From contig NC_079206.1 in the NCBI RefSeq assembly GCF_026745355.1, positions 11,748,779 through 11,812,778 on the forward strand: a stretch of 64,000 nucleotides of DNA. The letters are read 5' to 3'. Within the stretch, counting starts at the first letter, position 1. Each line of letters starts with the position of its first letter. The stretch is from Beta vulgaris subsp. vulgaris. Its lineage: Eukaryota > Streptophyta > Magnoliopsida > Caryophyllales > Amaranthaceae. Below the pieces are notes generated by a model that did no database searches, was not told where the DNA came from, and saw only the letters and a program-made list of their open reading frames with translations. Both the position numbers and the translations under genes were made by a program. This document shows positions 58,001 through 64,000 of this stretch, in pieces.

Positions 58001-58791
58001 AAGATTTTATATAACAATAATGAATAATTTCAATGATTAAATAATTTTTTAAAAAAATTCTCATGTCGGCTCGTCAGCCCGGTTCAGCCCACCAAACCCA
58101 CCAACCGTGAAAACCGGTAACAGACCGGTGTGGGCCTAGATTTTTCAGCACACGGACCAAGCCGCCCAGCCCATGGATTTCATGGTCCGGTCCTGGGCTG
58201 TGAAATCTCAACCCAGCCCACTACGGCCCATGGTCCGGCCCGTCCAGCCCGCACCAATGGCCATCACTAATTACAATTCAATGATATGTAGCATATTGTT
58301 ATTTCCTAATAACCCAAATTAATTCACATGTTTTGCAATGAATTGTACATTACAGGGAGTATACAGCAATAGATTCAACTGATCGAAGCGGAAGATTGAT
58401 GAGATATAATCCAAAAACAGGACGAACGATCGTTTTGCTTAAAGGCCTATCATTTGCAAATGGAGTAGCATTAAGCAAGAACAGAGATTTTGTTCTGGTT
58501 GCTGAAACTACATTGCATCGAGTGCAAAGGTATTGGCTCACAGGTCCTGGTGCTGGAACTTCTGAGGAGTTTATTAAACTTACTGGACAACCAGATAACA
58601 TTAATCGAAATGGTAATGGAGATTTTTGGGTAGCACAAAATCCAACTGGACCCATTAGAGTTAATGAATCTGGAATCATACTGGAAAGTTTGAATAATAG
58701 TGAAATAGTGGATTGTAGTGATGTGATCGAATTTAACAATAGTTTGTGGATAGGTTCAGTAGTTCAATCTTATGTTATGTATACTAGCTAG
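55068..58791 (+). CDS. Strictosidine synthase-like protein, three exons
   Basis: Exons 55068-55369, 57331-57597 and 58356-58791, joined at AG|GT...AG sites with matching phases, give about 334 aa, normal for the family. Exon 1: signal peptide (MQKVMFLLSLLFLSTKLSLQ) and the first blade with APESIAFDCQGGGPYVGVSDGRILKW. Exon 2: CDGLNDSPAEQYCGRPLGLKF, ELYIADSSFGLVKV, DVYFTDSS. Exon 3: GRLMRYNPKTGRTIVLLKGLSFANGVAL, VLVAETTLHRVQRYWLTGPGAGTSEEF, GQPDNINRNGNGDFWVA. These are six-bladed propeller motifs of strictosidine-synthase-like (SSL) proteins, secreted or vacuolar. Most plant SSLs are not true strictosidine synthases, and an esterase-type or unknown role is more likely. The residue corresponding to the catalytic Glu of strictosidine synthase was not aligned. 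The introns are filled with insertions (listed separately). The frame is intact, so the gene is probably functional. Confidence 0.9.
55492..56100 (-). mobile_element. 609-bp retroposon in intron 1
   Basis: A 12-bp direct repeat GGACTTTTTACG (55480-55491, 56101-56112) flanks a minus-strand insert that ends in poly(A) (seen as T-run then A-run at 55492-55512). Its other end is CT-rich with CTCTCTAAAACCCTAGCC, like a plant mRNA or LINE 5' UTR, followed by ATGGATG. A 108-codon ORF (55949-55623) matches no family I know. Long TSD plus poly(A) shows LINE-driven retroposition. It may be an internally deleted LINE or a processed transcript. Confidence 0.75.
56159..56219. mobile_element. Very short Stowaway-like relic
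   Basis: 61 bp with ends CTTCCTCCGTTT and AAACGGAGTAAG and TA flanks (56157-56158, 56220-56221). Probably an internally deleted copy. Confidence 0.55.
56331..56786 (-). mobile_element. tRNA-derived SINE in intron 1, interrupted
   Basis: A perfect 19-bp target duplication TTTGTGTTTTTGTGTTTAT (56312-56330, 56787-56805) brackets it. On the minus strand it starts GGATAGGAGCTAGCTCAAGTGGGTAGAGCG (given in two overlapping parts: A-box AGTGGGTAGAGCG), has the B box GGGATTCGATCC and ends in GGGCTGACTTAATTAG plus an (AAAT)n tail. Without the nested 284-bp MITE and its TSD it is about 164 bp. Same family as 27962-28796. Confidence 0.88.
56473..56756. mobile_element. hAT-type MITE nested in the SINE
   Basis: Terminal inverted repeats TAGAGGTGATCAT / ATGATCACCTCTA and a perfect 8-bp duplication CGCTCTAC (56465-56472, 56757-56764), the hAT signature. 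The interior is rich in GGGCCGGGCC-type motifs. 284 bp, no ORF of its own. Confidence 0.93.
57625..58269. mobile_element. hAT-type MITE in intron 2
   Basis: Ends TAGTGATAGCCAACAGTGCGGGC and GCCCGCACCAATGGCCATCACTA, flanked by a perfect 8-bp duplication ATTACAAT (57617-57624, 58270-58277). 645 bp of the 758-bp intron. The interior has many GGGCCG/CAGCCC motifs in both orientations around an AT-rich centre. Confidence 0.93.
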
Positions 58792-59861
58792 ATTATTATT
58801 CTAGTATGATGGTTAATAATATTTTTGTTCAAAATGGGAAAGCATATTTATTTATTAATGAAAAAAAAAAGGCGAGTTCTCTTATGGCTACAAGCCTACA
58901 ACTATATAACTACAATATAAAAATACTGTATTTAGGGCGTTAGTAGGAAATTCTAGGACGTCGTTTAGCAAATGAGTATGTAAAAATAGGCATACAGAGA
59001 ATTAAGCTATATATAGCATAAAGAAAATAGCACAACATAATCAAAAGACAATGAGTGCAATTGTGCAAGTAAGCATACCTGGATATCAAAAAGATTACTC
59101 CAAAAGTTGGGAGTAGGTACTCTGCAATACAGATAAGGAAATCGGCAAGAACATCTCATTCCCAGTACATATTTTTATTTTATTTTGACAGAACCCCAGC
59201 AAAGATCAAAAGATAAATCTTGTTTGATAGACCAATTTCGGGAAAAAACCAATCTATAGAAAGCACAGAGATGACAGGGTTTTGAGGGACATGGTTTGGG
59301 AATAGGAAAGCCTTATGTTCCATTTATTTCTGGGCTTCAGTAGCACGAAAAAAGTTGGGGTTTCGAGAACGTAAACGTTCTACAAAAGGGGAAATCTTGT
59401 GTCCTAGAGGTTTCCGTGCTCATATTGTAACCAACAACGCAAGGTATTATAAATAGGTCAAAGCTGAGATCAGAACTTCAAGCTACAATCTACAGCACCT
59501 GTGATAGAAAAAAATCACTAAAGAAGTTAGAACTATTCTTACTGCATTGACTGAAAAAGTGATTTAAACACCACTGATGGATAAAGGGACTTTGCCTATC
59601 AGCCTCAGCAGCATCTGTGCACTTAGTTTGGACTTCACATGTACCCTTCAAGAAAAATGTGATGATAATAAATATTAACCTGGCGTTCTACATTCGATTT
59701 TTTATATTCGTATATTTTTTAAGAATGCAAACATTCATACATGGAAAACCTTATTTGATAAACTAACACACAAAACACGAGAGATCCATATAACAGCATT
59801 GACGAAAAGAGATAACATAGATTTAGAGGATCACAATTGGAGCAAGGATCAGTTCTAGATC
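58792..59861. other. 3' flanks of the SSL and AP2 genes, no gene seen
   Basis: Converging 3' regions. No ORF with recognised similarity. The minus strand just below 59862 was checked for a B3 domain continuing the AP2 protein, and none was seen. Confidence 0.5.
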
Positions 59862-60293
59862 TTAACCAATTCGTACACTGAACAGCTTAACTGGGTTATG
59901 CACCTCTGTGACACCACTAATTCCAGTTTCCCCAGAACTCTGTTGTCTGTTCCTAGCACCAGCAAGACATTGATTTCTGGCCAGAATAGCCTCATCTGTC
60001 ATGAAATATGCATAATTCTGCGTATACGTTCCATTTTTTATCATGGATATGACGGTTGCAAAAGGATACATACTTTGAAACTCTATCTCTTGAGGTCTAT
60101 CATACCATGGAATATTAAGAGCTGAAAGTCTACGAAGCTTCAGATTGGCTCTATCATAAGCATTAGCAGCTTCTACCACAGTTTCATAAGTTCCAAGCCA
60201 CAATGGCTTCCTGTTCACGCTGACTTGAGCACCCCAATTTCCATTTTTCTTTGGAACTACTCCTCTGAATATTTGAGCCTGGCCTTCTTCCAT
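59862..60293 (-). CDS. RAV-like AP2 domain protein lacking B3
   Basis: 143 aa. Residues 9-63 are an AP2/ERF DNA-binding domain of the single-domain RAV type (FRGVVPKKNGNWGAQVSV, WLGTYETVVEAANAYDRANLKLRR, NIPW). The segment IEFQSMYPFATVISMIKNGTY (about 71-90) resembles the linker of RAV proteins that precedes their B3 domain. The chain then ends with VHNPVKLFSVRIG where RAV proteins begin B3 (QLF...). So it looks like a RAV gene cut at the B3 boundary. Upstream of the ATG on this strand CACTTTAG could be an acceptor site, so an additional 5' exon is possible; likewise the end (CAGTGTACG) might be a donor. RAV proteins are nuclear regulators. An AP2-only form could compete for CAACA sites (inference). 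Confidence 0.7.
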   Translation of the reverse strand: MEEGQAQIFRGVVPKKNGNWGAQVSVNRKPLWLGTYETVVEAANAYDRANLKLRRLSALNIPWYDRPQEIEFQSMYPFATVISMIKNGTYTQNYAYFMTDEAILARNQCLAGARNRQQSSGETGISGVTEVHNPVKLFSVRIG

Positions 60294-60330
60294 GACGGCT
60301 GAACAACCTAAAGTGATTGAGGTGAGAGAA

Positions 60331-60588
60331 TTAGGAGAAGAGGGTAAGAATAAGGCTAGGAGAAGATTGACAATTGCTCCAAATAGAAGTGCAGGCTCTT
60401 CTTATTAATACAAAATAAGGTTTGAAAACGATTTGACTCTTTAAGTAAAACATCTCAATCAATAGAAAGTGTTCGATATTTCTGATTAAGACGACGCATT
60501 TGGGAAGTCTCAAATTTCTTACTTTCTTTGTCCATTCAATCTGTCCAACACGTGTTCGACGATTAAAGGCACCAGCTAAGGAAACCAT
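60331..60588 (-). other. Upstream ORF region of the AP2 gene, unrecognised
   Basis: An 85-codon frame begins MVSLAGAFNRRTRVGQIEWTKK on the minus strand, 5' of the AP2 gene. No family recognised. It might be 5' UTR or an unannotated first exon, as a candidate acceptor lies just before the AP2 ATG. No evidence decides. Confidence 0.2.
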
Positions 60589-60599
60589 CTACAAAGAAC

Positions 60600-61149
60600 T
60601 TGTCTTATCCAAGACTTTGACAATAACAAAGGCATAATATAGACTTAACAGCTTTGCAAAGATACACTTACTGTAAAATGAAAATATGCATCAAATGGAC
60701 TATAGAAGCACAGGATTACATCATATAATCAGAATCTTACCACAAAATAAGATTTAACATGAAATGCCTAATATTGTCAAGTGGAATCTAATGGAGCTTG
60801 AAATCTAGTTCCTAAAAGAAAACAAGAATTCTGTCAACAGTAAGCAGTAATGAATTCACAAATACAAGGGTGATGATAGATTCAGAATTTATGCCAAGTG
60901 ACTCTTCATATGGATGCTTGTCGTGTAAGTAGCACATGCATTGAGATTTTAGAGTTGGGAAATAAATTAATATTAGGGGTAAAGTGATACTACATCACCA
61001 TCAATTACAGGCTCTAATCTTAGAATACTACTCATCCAAACTAAAATTGAAGAGTAGATACTAGATTCTTAGTCTTAAGTCTTAAAACAGGTCATATTTA
61101 TCAGAAATAAAGTAAATATGATGTCATTATATATATAATAGATATTTTC
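60600..61149. other. No gene seen
   Basis: Intergenic sequence, less repetitive than elsewhere in the window. No ORF, RNA gene or element ends recognised. Confidence 0.45.
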
Positions 61150-61346
61150 TGTTATGGTGGTTAGAAGTTTGTTATAGTTGGTTAAACATTCTGTTTAGCT
61201 TTTGTACAGCTGCCATTCCTTCCCTCTTTTATAAAGGGTGATAGTTAGTTTGTAATTCAGATAGAAGATTTCAAAACATTCTTCTCTCACAAACTGTGAG
61301 ATTTTCTTTCTCAAATCAGAACAATCATCTTGTTCTTATCTTTACA
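61150..61346 (+). repeat. LTR-like sequence, possible solo Copia LTR
   Basis: It starts TGTTATGGTGGTTAG and ends CTTATCTTTACA, with a TTTTATAAAGGG promoter-like core (about 61229) and a downstream CTCTCACAAACTG leader-like part, as in short Copia LTRs. No 5-bp target duplication is visible and no partner LTR or coding region lies nearby, so this is tentative. Confidence 0.4.
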
Positions 61347-64000
61347 GACAGTATTACACTTATCAGTGTTTACTATAATATTCCAACTTTTACTTGTCTA
61401 TTCAGTCAAGGACCAACTCGCAAAAAGAGGTCAGCAGGATAGCACAAGATTACCATATTGTGCGTCTTTTCCCAAGATAACATACATTACCAGATCTGAA
61501 AGGAAGGAACAATTACTAGCAAAGAAGATTCATAACCTACTAATGTCAACAGAGTGCAACAACCCAAGAGCAAGAAAAGTAACAAAAATATCAAACAGCA
61601 ATGAACAAAAGAAGGTTCAGTGAGTATGGTTAGTATGCGACAAAGAGACTTCATAACAGCTAAATTATTACCACATCCGTCGGATCACGTTCTGATCTGT
61701 ATCTTTAAGATATAAGCCAGATCTTTTAAAACCAGCTTTGAGCTCCTCAAAGTGTGATTGAACCACTATTATCAGTATCTTGCCATAAACATCCCTTTGA
61801 AGCCAGAATTTGCTAATTTTGAAAAGCTTTCAGCTATCAAAGAAACAAAAAACCTTTTTTGCCCCTTGTTCATCTTGTTCTACCTAGAAGCATTAACAGT
61901 ATGCGAACAAAAAAAGAAGGATGTTAGATGCTGGGATTGACAAACAGATAGCAGTAATGAACAACAAAAACAATGCATAATGACACCATTGGAAGCGTTT
62001 ATTCGTTGAAGGAGGAACCATATGAAAATGAAGCTCACAAAATGAATGTCAATATGCCACTATAATCAACTGCACCAAAGATGGAAGGATCTGGGCAGGT
62101 CCACATAGAAGAGACCAACAGAATGCCACAATAACCACTTACACAATGCACCAACAGACCGAAGTACTGGTACTAAAGAGATCCCTAAGGAACAACTGTC
62201 TAGAAACAACCAAAGTGCAATTGTGCAAAGACAGTAGCCTTAAAAGAGATGGCCACCATAAATCTGATTAAAAAGCATACACCTTCCGTAACAATATATG
62301 GAAGCAGATAGTTCTTGAACCGATATAAATTTGTATTTGCTTACGGTCCCTATAATTCCAAAACCTGAAACTATAATTAGTCTTCTGAAACCATAATTAA
62401 TCGTCACTACAATTACAAAGACGAGAAGACAAGCACACAGAACCATGAATACCAAACAAGATGTACCAAATCTGGGAATCTCAATGTCGTCTCATCTCCA
62501 TTTATTAAAAGATTCACACAGAACTATCACATTTATGAATTTGGGCACGTCCCCCCAATAAAAAAATGAATTTGGCCACGTTGACCATCATAACTGGACA
62601 AATGTAGACACATTCTAGGAATTCTCAGAACTGGCCTCCAGGAACCTTTTTTCCCCTCATGGAATATAAAAACTCAAGACTCAAGTCCGTCAAATGCTTT
62701 CCACAATCAACATCATACAGTTTCGTAAATACTGTACAGATTGATTCTTTTTTGGGAAGGTAACCGGAATGAAATTTCAACTAAAATCACAGCTGGAGAG
62801 AACGCTCAGATATAGGAGAAAGTATAGTCCCATACCCGGTATGGGACAACTTTTCCCATATCAGTTACTTGATATGATTAGATGTAGCTTAGATATGTTT
62901 AATAGCGAACTGATATGATTTGATGTAGCCCAGATATGATTTAAGATTTCAACTAACAAGCTCCCAAAAAAATGTGAAAATATTTTTTTTTATAATTTTT
63001 TAATACTACTTTTGTCATAAAAATTACATAAATGCCATGGTATTGGTACATACCCGGTATGGAATATCATTGCTCCAGATATAGCATTTACCATTCACTC
63101 TCTCACCTAGTGCATAGAATATGAGTATGATCTGCCTTAAAACGCTGTAATCATAATTTTCTAGGGCATACTGGAAAAGATAAGCATCAGAATAATCTGT
63201 GAACTCAGAGACAACATGGAAAACATACAGCAGAGAATAGTTAACACTTAACGAACACTTGTACTAACAGATGAAAGCTTTATACTATAATAGTTTTCAG
63301 TGCTTGTTGAATCCCAATCAATTATTCTATCATAAAGTGACAGAAAAAGGCCAATATAGAGAAGAAAATCTGGAGAAGACAAGAACTTACTTTTCAAGCA
63401 TGAGCCTGATAGGAATGGCTAGTACCATAGTCAACATGGTGGTGGAAAACCATATAACCAATAACTTTACTGTAACAAAGAAGTATATCATATCAGACAG
63501 AAACTATACAACAGATACAAACCAAGAAATATTAAGCATCAAGCAGATTCTCCCCCCAAAAAAGTAAAATAACGTGAGATACTGACACCATACCACAAAT
63601 CTAAAGTGCAAAGTCAGATTAGCCCCTAACTTGGCGCCTAGAATAAGTAGATCTGATCCGGGGTGTTGGCTACTCACTTTGTTCTGTTACATGTATGAAG
63701 TACCCTTAAACAAACAGAGTCTAATGGAGAGGCCTAAAAAATGGAGTAAAGAAATGATGGTAGTGGTAGCAGTTTTTCCAGCCACTGGAATCTCCTCTCA
63801 AAGAAATGATAAATGCTGAAGGTGCAATACTGAGAGGAAGAGAAAGTCTTGCTCTCCAGATAAACGGGATGATCAGAAACATAAGCCCCTGATCATTATG
63901 ATGCTGATATTGGTCAGTGTCAGAAAGAAGCACCTGGATCTAAACCTATTTAATCAACCTGAGGCATGTAGTTGCCAGAAAACACATATTTTGATGTATA
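61347..64000. other. No gene recognised
   Basis: Several ORFs of 60-98 codons (for example 61330-61623, 62240-62455, 63271-63567, 63631-63819) have no recognisable domain, no TATA or splice context and no homologue in the window. Composition is closer to intron/UTR sequence than to transposon arrays, so this may be part of a long intron or flank of a gene beyond 64000. A repeated palindrome CATACCCGGTATGG occurs at about 62832 and 63051. Confidence 0.4.

Noticed and set aside
58350..58739. Antisense 129-aa ORF over SSL exon 3
   Set aside because: Shadow of the sense exon, which has clear SSL motifs and consistent splice phases.
61330..61623. 97-aa ORF with a hydrophobic start
   Set aside because: It begins at the edge of an LTR-like segment and has no recognisable domain; not enough support for a gene.

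Overview
This is a gene-poor, AT-rich and heavily transposon-loaded segment of a eudicot nuclear genome. The evidence for a plant is the spliced strictosidine-synthase-like gene, a plant class-I (CXE) carboxylesterase, B3 and AP2/RAV transcription-factor genes, and plant-type Copia, hAT (RICESLEEPER), CACTA, Helitron, Stowaway, Tourist and MULE elements. No bacterial or organellar features are seen. The species cannot be fixed from sequence alone; a Caryophyllales host is only a guess.

Layout. 1-6.9 kb: a Tourist/Harbinger-type MITE rich in TTCAG repeats (664-1754), a Stowaway MITE, a LINE RNase H remnant, and a complete non-autonomous CACTA element (4180-5973) sitting inside an older LTR-like repeat. 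6.9-25.7 kb: a large direct duplication. Copy A (about 6935-19505) and copy B (about 20322-25685) each carry one B3-domain gene on the minus strand (18287-19084 and 24513-25280). Copy A was later invaded by a Helitron (8360-8625) and by a nest containing a CACTA-like piece, a second Helitron and a 6.3-kb Copia element (11371-17637). Copy B was later invaded by a different CACTA element (21634-22801). Each copy keeps the other's empty insertion site. 26.4-33.5 kb: diverged ~270-bp repeats arranged as three Helitron-like units, with Stowaways, a SINE split by a hAT-like element, and microsatellites. 33.9-40.2 kb: a decayed RICESLEEPER-type hAT transposase whose N-terminal two-thirds is tandemly repeated in ~830-bp units. 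41.6-43.1 kb: another complete CACTA element. 43.9-47.2 kb: a LINE remnant, a MULE-type fold-back MITE with a minisatellite core, a Stowaway and a minisatellite. 47.4-48.4 kb: an intact carboxylesterase gene. 49.4-53.9 kb: a LINE remnant split by a 2.6-kb LTR element that encodes only GAG. 55.1-58.8 kb: a three-exon strictosidine-synthase-like gene whose introns are largely made of insertions. 59.9-60.3 kb: a short RAV-like AP2 gene without a B3 domain. 60.6-64 kb: no gene recognised, one LTR-like stretch.

Apparently functional host genes are the two B3 paralogues, the carboxylesterase, the strictosidine-synthase-like gene and possibly the RAV-like AP2 gene. They do not form an operon or an obvious pathway cluster. 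The two B3 genes share a promoter and coding sequence through recent duplication. Most of the window is a layered record of transposition in which many insertions can be proved by target-site duplications and several by empty sites in the paralogous copy.
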